Shown here: piece by piece, positions 13,694 to 19,741 of the stretch | Numbering within the stretch: the stretch's first letter is position 1 | How the letters are laid out: every line of letters begins with the position of its first letter | IMG/VR virus record: IMGVR_UViG_3300038415_000108 | Span: 1 to 38,466 of that record | DNA: 38,466 bases | Source: a virus | Strand: one strand, 5' to 3' | The notes under the pieces: generated by a model | Told to the model about the DNA's origin: nothing | Seen by the model: the letters and a program-made list of their open reading frames with translations, nothing else | Databases searched by the model: none | Made by a program: the position numbers and the translations under genes

Positions 13694-14652
13694 ACCCTCG
13701 TTTTCAGGAACGTCATCAGGACTACGTGTTGAGGATTGCGAGCCTCGCGCCTGGTGAGATCAGAACTGCGGTGCCGTTGGTGCTCGATCTTGACGCTCCA
13801 TTTGTTCTGCGGTCGCGGGCTTTCAGAGTGCAGCCACAGCAGAGCATTCAAGAAGGCATTCGCAACCTGCAGGCGGGCTTGCAGTTTCTGAAAACCAGTT
13901 TCACGGGGCCGGATGAGAACTACGTCAGCCAGCAAAGGGTTCCAGCAACCTTGCATTCGTACTGTTTTGGTCAACAGGGGAGTCCCACCCCGGTATTCCC
14001 GCAGAGTATCTACCCGGCTGGTGGCATCATCTACGTGGACGTGGAAAACGCAGGGCTGGGCACCCTCACGAATGTTCGGCTGTATTTCCGGGGCGTCAAA
14101 CTCTACGTATGGGGAAGTCGCCAAGGGGTTACGTACGCGGCCCAGCACGGCCCCATCCGGCCATACTGCTATCCCGTGATCGCCTTGCAGTTGCCTGTGA
14201 CCACGACGGCTCCGATGGTCGTTCCCTTCATCGTGCAGCCCGATGCGGATTTTGTTCTCAGGGGTGGGCGGGCTGGCACGGACAACAATCAGCAAGGCAA
14301 CAACGCCGATTATTTCGAGGTCGAAATCACCCTGCGTGATTCGGATGGTAAGCCATACTCGAATCTGCCGGTGCATGCGAGTATTCTGTTTGGACGTCCG
14401 GGTCAGGGGACTCTTGGGCAACCTGCTTACGGTTTTGGAGTTCAGGGAGAATCGTACCCGTGTGGCAGCCTCACAAACGGTCTGCTGGCCGAGTTCTGCG
14501 GGCCGTCGAATCCCGGGCTCTTCTACCCGGAGATTTACATCCAGCGAAGCCAGTTCATGTACCTGGATTTCACGCGTGCCGATGGCGCGTATGCGAACCA
14601 GTCCCCGCTTGACTTCCCGGTGTTGCTTACTGGGGTAAAGGTGCTGCCATGA
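13690..14652 (+). CDS. Putative two-domain jelly-roll virion protein
   Basis: This encodes 320 residues (ATGA overlap). The first half runs from VPLVLDLDAPFVLRSRAFRV to VRLYFRGVKLYVWG. The second runs from VVPFIVQPDADFVLRGGRAG, through FEVEITLRDSDGKPY, to LDFPVLLTGVKVLP. The phrase D-A-P/D-F-V-L-R near the start and G-V-K near the end occurs in both halves, which points to internal duplication. Its design equals that of the 12258-13199 protein. No signal or membrane segment is seen. Confidence 0.55.
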   Translation: MNPRFQERHQDYVLRIASLAPGEIRTAVPLVLDLDAPFVLRSRAFRVQPQQSIQEGIRNLQAGLQFLKTSFTGPDENYVSQQRVPATLHSYCFGQQGSPTPVFPQSIYPAGGIIYVDVENAGLGTLTNVRLYFRGVKLYVWGSRQGVTYAAQHGPIRPYCYPVIALQLPVTTTAPMVVPFIVQPDADFVLRGGRAGTDNNQQGNNADYFEVEITLRDSDGKPYSNLPVHASILFGRPGQGTLGQPAYGFGVQGESYPCGSLTNGLLAEFCGPSNPGLFYPEIYIQRSQFMYLDFTRADGAYANQSPLDFPVLLTGVKVLP

Positions 14653-15248
14653 ATCTGCCCATCAGCCCGCTGAGTCTGGACGCCTTGACGCGCGACACCT
14701 GGGGATCGTTCGATGCGGCCGCGATCCGGCAACTGGCGCCGTTGGCAGACGAGTTGTGCTACCGGCCGAGGCTGTACAAGTCGCCGGATTCGCCAAGTGA
14801 AGTCATGCCGGCCAATGGCTATGTATCGCACGGTCTGAAGATCACGCCGGGCTCGCTGATTTACGGATTCTATTTGCCGGCGGAGTTGGTTGGGTCAGTT
14901 GGTGGCGAGCTACCTCCGGGCCTTACGGCGATCACCCCGCCTCAGTTCAACGTGCAGATCACGGACACCTCGTTGGGTCACAAGCTGTTCGATGAGCCGG
15001 TGCCGTCGCTTTTCCTTGCGAATTTCAAGCCGACGTACTACAGCGCCGTCTTCGTGATCGCGGGGTCATTTCCAAACCTGCTCTGCGCGCCCTATCCGGT
15101 CGTCGGCTCGGGGCTGTTCATGGTTGAACTCTGGAACACGGCAGGGTACCTAAATGCTGGCGGCGCATTCGTGGGAGTTCAGCAGCGCGTTGAGCTGGTC
15201 ATCGGCACGCTGGAGCCATTGCCGGCTGGTGAGGAGGGCTGCCAATGA
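14649..15248 (+). CDS. Putative beta-rich virion protein
   Basis: This encodes 199 residues (ATGA overlap). Strands and loops include VSHGLKITPGSLIYGFYLP, FNVQITDTSLGHKLFDEP, YYSAVFVIAGS, LFMVELWNTAG and VGVQQRVELVIGTLEPLP. It lacks the 'DFVLR' phrase of its neighbours but closes with a strand-Gly-x-Leu-x-Pro end. Its place inside an unbroken overlapping row of structural genes supports a particle role. The family is not recognised. Confidence 0.5.
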   Translation: MNLPISPLSLDALTRDTWGSFDAAAIRQLAPLADELCYRPRLYKSPDSPSEVMPANGYVSHGLKITPGSLIYGFYLPAELVGSVGGELPPGLTAITPPQFNVQITDTSLGHKLFDEPVPSLFLANFKPTYYSAVFVIAGSFPNLLCAPYPVVGSGLFMVELWNTAGYLNAGGAFVGVQQRVELVIGTLEPLPAGEEGCQ

Positions 15249-15787
15249 GTCCGATGCGTAGAGGAAGGCCACTTTACGGTGTGCCAGAGGTGAGCACCGT
15301 TGCTACCATGTTGCCGCGCGATCCAAGGTTGCGCGATCCGGTCTGCGGGCCGTCGCTGTCGCCGTCGCAAAACGCGATTGACATTTACGTGTCGAACTCC
15401 CTGGCGGCGCCCGCTCCGACAGTCTTGACCGTGCTGCTGTCCTACCAGGTACCCAGTGGCCACCAGTTCGCGCTCACGGGCGTGATGTGGAACTTTGATC
15501 CAGTGGGAGGCTTCATACCTGGCTCCGGTGACATCATCTGGACGCTGGATGTGAACAACCCCTTGACGCCTTCGGCTCTGGCGATCGCGGGGCGCTATGT
15601 CCAGGGTTTCGGTGCGGAGTTGGCGCCGATCGGATCCTACGAGATTCCGTGGCGGTTCTCGCGGCCGCGGATCTTCGCACCGTCCGATCTGATCCAGTTG
15701 AAGGTTCTGACGACCATAGCGATCGTGCAGAACTCAGGGAACTTCAACAGCCGGTTTATCGGGTATCTCTGGCCGGCCGGGGAGTGA
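15245..15787 (+). CDS. Putative jelly-roll virion protein
   Basis: This encodes 180 residues (ATGA overlap). Beta strands TVLTVLLSYQVPSGHQFALTG, DIIWTLDVNN, SYEIPWRFSRPRIF, DLIQLKVLTTIAIV and NSRFIGYLWPAGE form the usual eight-strand outline, with a final strand-Gly-Tyr-Leu-x-Pro. A spike or minor shell protein is likely from context. It ends the jelly-roll row. A lytic enzyme follows four bases after the stop. Confidence 0.5.
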   Translation: MSPMRRGRPLYGVPEVSTVATMLPRDPRLRDPVCGPSLSPSQNAIDIYVSNSLAAPAPTVLTVLLSYQVPSGHQFALTGVMWNFDPVGGFIPGSGDIIWTLDVNNPLTPSALAIAGRYVQGFGAELAPIGSYEIPWRFSRPRIFAPSDLIQLKVLTTIAIVQNSGNFNSRFIGYLWPAGE

Positions 15788-15791
15788 CGTC

Positions 15792-16313
15792 ATGTACTGG
15801 CGCACAGTGCGGCGGGGACTCGGGGCGACTTCCACAAGCATTCAGAGCCTCATAACCTCAGTAGCGGATCAGCTCGGCGTACCGCCTTCAATCGCTGTTG
15901 CCGTAGCGCAAAAGGAGTCGAGCTTCAACCAGAACGCGGTGGGCTCAGCCGGGGAGATTGGCGTCTTCCAGCTCATGCCGGCGACGGCAACCGCGCTGAA
16001 CGTCAACGCCTCGGATCTCACCCAGAACGTTGAGGGCGGCGTTTCGTTGCTGGCTTCGCTGTACCAGCAGTTCGGGAACTGGAGCGATGCGCTGGCGGCC
16101 TACAATGCCGGGCCTACACATCTGGCGGCGGGGCAGTCCTACGCGTCCAGCATCCTCGGAAGCATCAACGTGGATTCGACACCCTCGGATAGAATCATGG
16201 CGGATCTCACGGACGGGCTGCCAGATCTCTCGAGCGATTCGGGCACAAGCCCCTGGGTATGGGTTGGCTTGGCCGTGGCGGGGCTGGGGCTACTCTGGTG
16301 GGCCACGGCTTAG
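15792..16313 (+). CDS. Membrane-anchored lytic transglycosylase (SLT family)
   Basis: This encodes 173 residues. The SLT domain spans about 17-125. AVAQKESSFN places catalytic Glu42, and GEIGVFQLMPATA and AAYNAGP are the standard family motifs. These enzymes cut the glycan strand of peptidoglycan and leave an anhydro end. The N-terminus, MYWRTVRRGLGATS, carries the same RGLG as the membrane-protein cassette (residues 8-11). A C-terminal helix (WVWVGLAVAGLGLLWWA) anchors the protein. Sharing that signature suggests it is a virion component that opens the wall at entry or exit. Confidence 0.9.
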   Translation: MYWRTVRRGLGATSTSIQSLITSVADQLGVPPSIAVAVAQKESSFNQNAVGSAGEIGVFQLMPATATALNVNASDLTQNVEGGVSLLASLYQQFGNWSDALAAYNAGPTHLAAGQSYASSILGSINVDSTPSDRIMADLTDGLPDLSSDSGTSPWVWVGLAVAGLGLLWWATA

Positions 16314-16343
16314 CGTATACTGGGGTTGAAAGGCGGTAACAAG

Positions 16344-16523
16344 GTGCTCTCTCTGATTCTTCTGGTCTTTGCGTTTGTGCTGGCGGTGATCGCCGTATTT
16401 CGTCCGCCGAATAATCCCCCCTTTGACGTGCTGGGGTCGCGGCTGCTGTGCTTCTTGGTCGCGTGCTTGCTGCTGGCCGATATCCTGGTAACGGCTACCG
16501 GCTTGAAGCTGATCGGCGGCTGA
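16344..16523 (+). CDS. Small two-helix membrane protein, holin-like
   Basis: This encodes 59 residues. GTG 16344 follows AAAGGCGG at suitable spacing; TTG 16326 in the same frame is the alternative. Two hydrophobic helices (LILLVFAFVLAVIAVF and CFLVACLLLADILVTA) are joined by a short Pro/Asn loop (PPNNPPFD). Size, topology and place after a lytic enzyme fit a holin or similar pore-forming protein, though any small membrane protein would look alike. A TATACT at 16316-16321 could supply a promoter with a leader of about 16 bases. Confidence 0.5.
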   Translation: MLSLILLVFAFVLAVIAVFRPPNNPPFDVLGSRLLCFLVACLLLADILVTATGLKLIGG

Positions 16524-16533
16524 AATTCGGGGC

Positions 16534-16562
16534 TTGACAGCGTAGACTTTTCGGTTTAAGCT
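16534..16562 (+). promoter_or_regulatory. Sigma-70-like promoter ahead of a non-coding region
   Basis: A perfect TTGACA (16534-16539), a 17-base spacer and TAAGCT (16557-16562) predict a start near 16569. No credible gene begins for about 650 bases downstream, so the promoter probably drives a non-coding RNA or a long leader. Confidence 0.6.
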
Positions 16563-16568
16563 GTGGTT

Positions 16569-16830
16569 TCGCGTCTCCTGAAGGGTTCGAGACGCGGATG
16601 TCTTTGACGGGATTATCAACTAGTCCGGACCAGTGGTTTTCGCCCCACGATAATGCTTGCTCGCATGGTGGACCCTGCCAAGGTGAGCGTTGTAACGCGA
16701 CGCACCCGCCGCGAAGCTAAACGGGAACAGCGAAAGCTTTTTAGTCGGGAAGGCCGCTAAAAACGCAGGGCGGAGGGCAGCCAAGGCCGAAGGGATGAAA
16801 ACCTTGGTGAGGGCTGGTGCTCAGCCGTCC
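16569..16830 (+). ncRNA. Candidate structured non-coding RNA
   Basis: The transcript predicted from the 16534 promoter would begin with CGCGTCTC/GAGACGCG (16570-16577 with 16589-16596). Further hairpins are AAGCT/AGCTT followed by TTT (16714-16739), CCAAGG/CCTTGG (16781-16786 with 16802-16807) and GGCTG/CAGCC (16812-16826). No frame here is protein-like. The 3' end is uncertain: the T-rich stretch at 16738-16742 may stop a short form of about 170 bases. I do not recognise a known RNA class. Confidence 0.4.
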
Positions 16831-16897
16831 GATAACCACTTATATCCCACCTGAACTTGTGGTAAGCTCCTCCCTTCCTGTAACGGCTATTATGTAA

Positions 16898-17050
16898 ACT
16901 TTCCGAGACGATTCTAAAGGACTTGCGAACTTTTTCACCGAGTGGCTGCAAAACCACAACCCGTGGTGGTTGAAGCCTGTGGAAAATGCGGTTTCGGACG
17001 CGCTGAAAAATTGGGCAGCACTGAACGAAAGTGCGCTTGCGGTACAATAG
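16898..17050 (+). pseudogene. Protein-like open stretch without a start codon
   Basis: Fifty codons read TFRDDSKGLANFFTEWLQNH, then a Trp-rich turn and an amphipathic helix ending ESALAVQ, with TAG at 17048-17050. The composition is strikingly protein-like, yet an in-frame TAA (16895-16897) precedes it and no ATG, GTG or TTG lies in its first part. It may be a decayed gene, use an unusual start, or reflect a sequence error. The rest of 16831-17221 shows nothing else that I recognise. Confidence 0.28.
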
Positions 17051-17186
17051 ATTTGTGGCTTGAGGCTTTGGCCTCGCCACCTCCCCGCCGCCTCGGTTCC
17101 CTCGATGGGCCTCCTGAAGCGGCGGGGCTAAACCCCTCGGAACGTGTCGGAAGGGCGTGTACGGGCTTCCCTTAATCCCTGTTGGC

Positions 17187-17215
17187 TTGCTGTTGAGGAC
17201 TCCTGGGTGTATGCT
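17187..17215 (+). promoter_or_regulatory. Candidate promoter for a leaderless message
   Basis: TTGCTG (17187-17192), a 17-base spacer and TATGCT (17210-17215) end six bases before ATG 17222. Transcription should start at or next to the A of the start codon, and no Shine-Dalgarno is needed or seen. Confidence 0.5.
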
Positions 17216-17221
17216 TGGGCC

Positions 17222-17572
17222 ATGAGTCTCATTCTTACGTTGGAACACACATATGCAGTCGCCATTGGCGATTTGAAGAAAGTCCGGCGGTCCATTGAAA
17301 ACGATGTTCTGCCGATCCTGGAAAAAGCGGATAAGGCCGCGCCCACCATTGAGGCGATCACCGGCCTAATCTGTCCACAACTGGTGAACATTGAGCGCAC
17401 GGCGGAGGCAGTGCTCGCTAAAGCTATCGTCGCCATCGAGGACGCGGAAAAAGCTGCTGCCGGAGGATTCGTCAACGTGGCGCTGGACGCGCAGTTGGTC
17501 GCGGACATCAAGGCCGTCGCGCCGGCAGTGAAAGCAGCGGCGCCTACTGTGCCGCCGGCGCCCACCACATAA
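17222..17572 (+). CDS. Helical protein with Ala/Pro tail, unknown
   Basis: This encodes 116 residues starting at ATG 17222, placed directly after a promoter -10. The first hundred residues form long amphipathic helices (AIGDLKKVRRSIENDVLPIL, VNIERTAEAVLAKAIVAIED) likely to make a coiled coil. An Ala/Pro/Thr tail follows. There is no signal or membrane helix, and one Cys. The neighbour at 17579 has a similar overall outline and tail, so the two may interact. The family is not recognised. Confidence 0.65.
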   Translation: MSLILTLEHTYAVAIGDLKKVRRSIENDVLPILEKADKAAPTIEAITGLICPQLVNIERTAEAVLAKAIVAIEDAEKAAAGGFVNVALDAQLVADIKAVAPAVKAAAPTVPPAPTT

Positions 17573-17578
17573 GCCAGT

Positions 17579-17944
17579 ATGTTCGACTGGCTGCGAAGAA
17601 TAGACGGGGACTGCCAAGCGGTCCTCGAAAACGTCAACAACGCTTTGCGGGAGATCAAGAAGCTTCTTGCATTGAGCATAACCCTGGAGAACAACATCAT
17701 GTCGAAGATCACCGATTGGGCCGCACAAGAGGAAGTGGCTCTAACCACCATCAGCGCAACCCTGGATTCCGTCGTGGCGGGAATCGCCGCATTGGATACC
17801 CTCATCAGCAATTTTCAGAACTCGCCGGGCACCCTGTCTTCGGCGGATCAAGCTGCTTTGGATGGCATTCAGGCCGCTTCTGCGGCGCTGGTTACCAAGG
17901 CCGCCGCGATCTCGGTCACGCCGCCCGCGCCCCCGACTCCGTAG
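17579..17944 (+). CDS. Helical phage-type protein with Pro tail, unknown
   Basis: This encodes 121 residues starting at ATG 17579; an internal ATG at 17699 (MSKITDWAAQEE) is an alternative start. From there the sequence is a helical bundle (ISATLDSVVAGIAALDTLIS, SADQAALDGIQAASAALVT) with a Pro-rich end. I have seen short proteins with the pattern 'DWAAQEE...ISxTLDxVVxGIAALDxLI' in uncultured phages, with no assigned role. It lies in the lysis region and may be a structural or chaperone-like protein. Confidence 0.65.
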   Translation: MFDWLRRIDGDCQAVLENVNNALREIKKLLALSITLENNIMSKITDWAAQEEVALTTISATLDSVVAGIAALDTLISNFQNSPGTLSSADQAALDGIQAASAALVTKAAAISVTPPAPPTP

Positions 17945-17947
17945 CCG

Positions 17948-18136
17948 ATGCGCCGGGCGGTCGCTATCGCGTTATTGCTCTGCTCTCCGCTGTTGGCGGT
18001 TAAGTTCGTCAGGGACGTGCTGCCAGCAGCGGGGGCGATCACTACAATCGTGGTGAACGCCAATACTTTAGCGCAGGCGATCAAGCACCCGAAGGCTACA
18101 GTTAAAAAGGTGGTCAAGAAAGTCGTGCGGAAATGA
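17948..18136 (+). CDS. Small membrane protein with basic tail
   Basis: This encodes 62 residues starting at ATG 17948. An N-terminal signal-like helix (AVAIALLLCSPLLAV) is followed by a second mildly hydrophobic stretch (AAGAITTIVVNANTLA) and a strongly basic end (KKVVKKVVRK). It is probably a lysis-region membrane peptide. Its stop overlaps the next start (ATGA). Confidence 0.5.
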   Translation: MRRAVAIALLLCSPLLAVKFVRDVLPAAGAITTIVVNANTLAQAIKHPKATVKKVVKKVVRK

Positions 18137-18216
18137 GCACTTTTGAGCGGCTTCGCTGGATGCTGGTTCTGCTCATGGCGTTTCTGTACACGCCATTTGC
18201 GAGGTTCCATAGATGA
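18133..18216 (+). CDS. 27-residue membrane peptide
   Basis: The frame from ATG 18133 to TGA 18214-18216 overlaps both the preceding stop and the next start by four bases, the junction style of this genome. The peptide has one hydrophobic helix (WMLVLLMAFLYTPF) with Arg on both sides. Its exact fit between two genes is the main evidence. Confidence 0.5.
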   Translation: MSTFERLRWMLVLLMAFLYTPFARFHR

Positions 18217-18530
18217 GCCTGACTGGTATTCCGTCGAAGGACGATCTCACGGCGCTGATTAAACAGGCCGCCACTGAAGCACAGGCGAGTGGGTTTGCCT
18301 TGGAGGATCACCTGGTGCCCCTACTCCATGGGGCGCTCCTCGAGGCTGCCGCCGACGTTTCCGGGGTCCTCAAAGCCGTGCTCGACGCCCTGGCGCCGGC
18401 TGTGAGCGTTCTGGCCGATCTAAACACGACCCTCCAACTGTTCTCGAGCGAGTCCCTGGAATGGCGCAACACCGTTGGGCGGTTGTTTAATCTTTCACCA
18501 CCGGAGACAACATCATGCCATCCAAAATGA
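18213..18530 (+). CDS. Small helical protein of the lysis region, unknown
   Basis: This encodes 105 residues (ATGA overlap). It is helical and acidic (DDLTALIKQAATEAQ, LEDHLVPLLHGALLEAAADV, LKAVLDALAPAVSVLADL) with no membrane helix or signal. The last residues (ETTSCHPK) overlap the next gene by 16 bases. It could be a holin partner or a minor virion protein; nothing in the sequence decides. Confidence 0.55.
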   Translation: MSLTGIPSKDDLTALIKQAATEAQASGFALEDHLVPLLHGALLEAAADVSGVLKAVLDALAPAVSVLADLNTTLQLFSSESLEWRNTVGRLFNLSPPETTSCHPK

Positions 18531-18790
18531 ACTCAAACCAGTGGATCGCTTTAGAGTGTCTAGGCGTCTTGGCGATCATCGGTCTGGCGTCATTCTTTTG
18601 GGAACCGAAATATGGCGTTGGCTTGGGGATGATAATCGGGGCCATCATCGCAGCGCTGAACAATGCACTGGGCGTGCAGTCTGGCTCTCATTTGCCGGAG
18701 CAGGCGGGGGATGCCAAGCCCGGGCAGTCTTCACAGACTGAAACCACGAGCAAAACTACTACGCAGGCTCCGCCTGAGGCGACGAAGTAA
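18515..18790 (+). CDS. Two-helix membrane protein, holin candidate
   Basis: This encodes 91 residues starting at ATG 18515 (ATG 18527 is possible). Two hydrophobic helices (WIALECLGVLAIIGLASFFW and GLGMIIGAIIAALNNAL) are joined by a short loop, and a polar Gln/Thr/Ser tail follows (TETTSKTTTQAPP). It lies immediately before the SleB-type hydrolase (ATG overlap at 18790), the usual holin-endolysin order. No holin family signature is visible. Confidence 0.55.
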   Translation: MPSKMNSNQWIALECLGVLAIIGLASFFWEPKYGVGLGMIIGAIIAALNNALGVQSGSHLPEQAGDAKPGQSSQTETTSKTTTQAPPEATK

Positions 18791-19191
18791 TGGGCGCCGC
18801 GGACTCCTACCAGCCCTTCCTTGCTGCTCTTTGTCTTTGGCGAGAGGCACGGGGCCAATCGGACGATGCGAAGCGGGCCGTACTCCACGTGATTCTGAAT
18901 CGCGCGGCCACTGGTTTTCGTGGAAGCGATCCGGCCTCGGTGATACTGTGGCCGTATCAGTTCTCGAGTTTCAACCCGAAAGATCCGAACGCGGCCCGGC
19001 TACCAGATCGGCGCAATGTTGGAGATTGGCGTGCCTGGTTGGCCTGTTGTGCGGTGGTGGATGTTCCTGGGGATGACCCTACTGGGGGTGCTTTGATGTA
19101 CGAGAGCGCTTCGTTTGCCATGCGGCCAGACTGGGCCACTGCTGAAAAGCAAACGGCTGAAATCGGGCCTTTCAGGTTCTATCGAGCCTGA
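18790..19191 (+). CDS. Cell-wall hydrolase of the SleB type (endolysin candidate)
   Basis: This encodes 133 residues. CLWREARGQ (Glu19) with AVLHVILNRA is the signature of the SleB/CwlJ hydrolase family, which cuts peptidoglycan glycan strands. FRGSDPASVILWPYQFSSFN matches the substrate-groove segment, and GGALMYES the later conserved strand. There is no signal peptide, so export would need the neighbouring holin-like protein. Together with the membrane-bound transglycosylase this gives two wall-cutting enzymes. It ends six bases before the convergent secreted-protein operon. Confidence 0.85.
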   Translation: MGAADSYQPFLAALCLWREARGQSDDAKRAVLHVILNRAATGFRGSDPASVILWPYQFSSFNPKDPNAARLPDRRNVGDWRAWLACCAVVDVPGDDPTGGALMYESASFAMRPDWATAEKQTAEIGPFRFYRA

Positions 19192-19197
19192 GGTTCT

Positions 19198-19734
19198 TCA
19201 GTCTGCCCCTACACATGGCTCCTGGCTCACCTGGGCAAGTGGAAGGCCGCATAGGTCCGCGCGCGCGCAACAGGGGATGAATAGAGAGAGGTAGCTCTCA
19301 TCGCTTACCGGACCAACGATCTCGACTGCCTCGCCCATGAAGATTGTTGGAGCATTCGCGGACACTGAATACGTGACCGTGAACGTGCCTGTAGTTGCAG
19401 CGGAAGGGATTGTCAGTACGCCGCCTGTTGGGCCACCTGTAAGCGGCGATGGAATCGTGACCTGGATTTGGAGTCCGGCGGCCGGGGCTGCTTGGTTGAT
19501 CGTCACGGTACAGGTCGAAGAATCCCCTGGCAGCAGCATCGTGCTTCCCGGCGCCGGCGCCGGCGCGTCTGGCGGCTGCGTACACTCCAGATCGGTGATG
19601 GTGTATGGCGCCCCGAAGACGAAGTTCCAGATTTTTTGAACGGTTCCATATTTCACAGTAACCGTCACCGAAGCGGGAGGCGTCTGTGCCAGGGCCATTC
19701 CGCAAAGCATCAATCCGATCAATAAGCGTTTCAT
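19198..19734 (-). CDS. Secreted beta-rich protein
   Basis: This encodes 178 residues starting at ATG 19734. A Sec signal peptide (MKRLLIGLMLCGMALA) is followed by QTPP. The mature part is beta-rich and immunoglobulin-like (PASVTVTVKYGTVQK, CTVTINQAAP, GTFTVTYSVSANA) with several Cys likely to form disulfides. It is the last gene of a leftward row whose six members all begin with signal peptides. It may be a surface or fibre-associated protein. Confidence 0.65.
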   Translation of the reverse strand: MKRLLIGLMLCGMALAQTPPASVTVTVKYGTVQKIWNFVFGAPYTITDLECTQPPDAPAPAPGSTMLLPGDSSTCTVTINQAAPAAGLQIQVTIPSPLTGGPTGGVLTIPSAATTGTFTVTYSVSANAPTIFMGEAVEIVGPVSDESYLSLFIPCCARADLCGLPLAQVSQEPCVGAD

Positions 19735-19741
19735 GTTCGCC

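Noticed and set aside
13675-14421. Leftward 248-residue frame opposite the jelly-roll genes
   Set aside because: Shadow of the rightward coding frame, with no start signal and no recognisable pattern.
16942-17175. Small frame with CGKCGFG and CACG, suggestive of a zinc ribbon
   Set aside because: The overlapping frame 16898-17050 is more protein-like, and the Cys spacing arises from codons of that frame. The C-terminal half is low-complexity.
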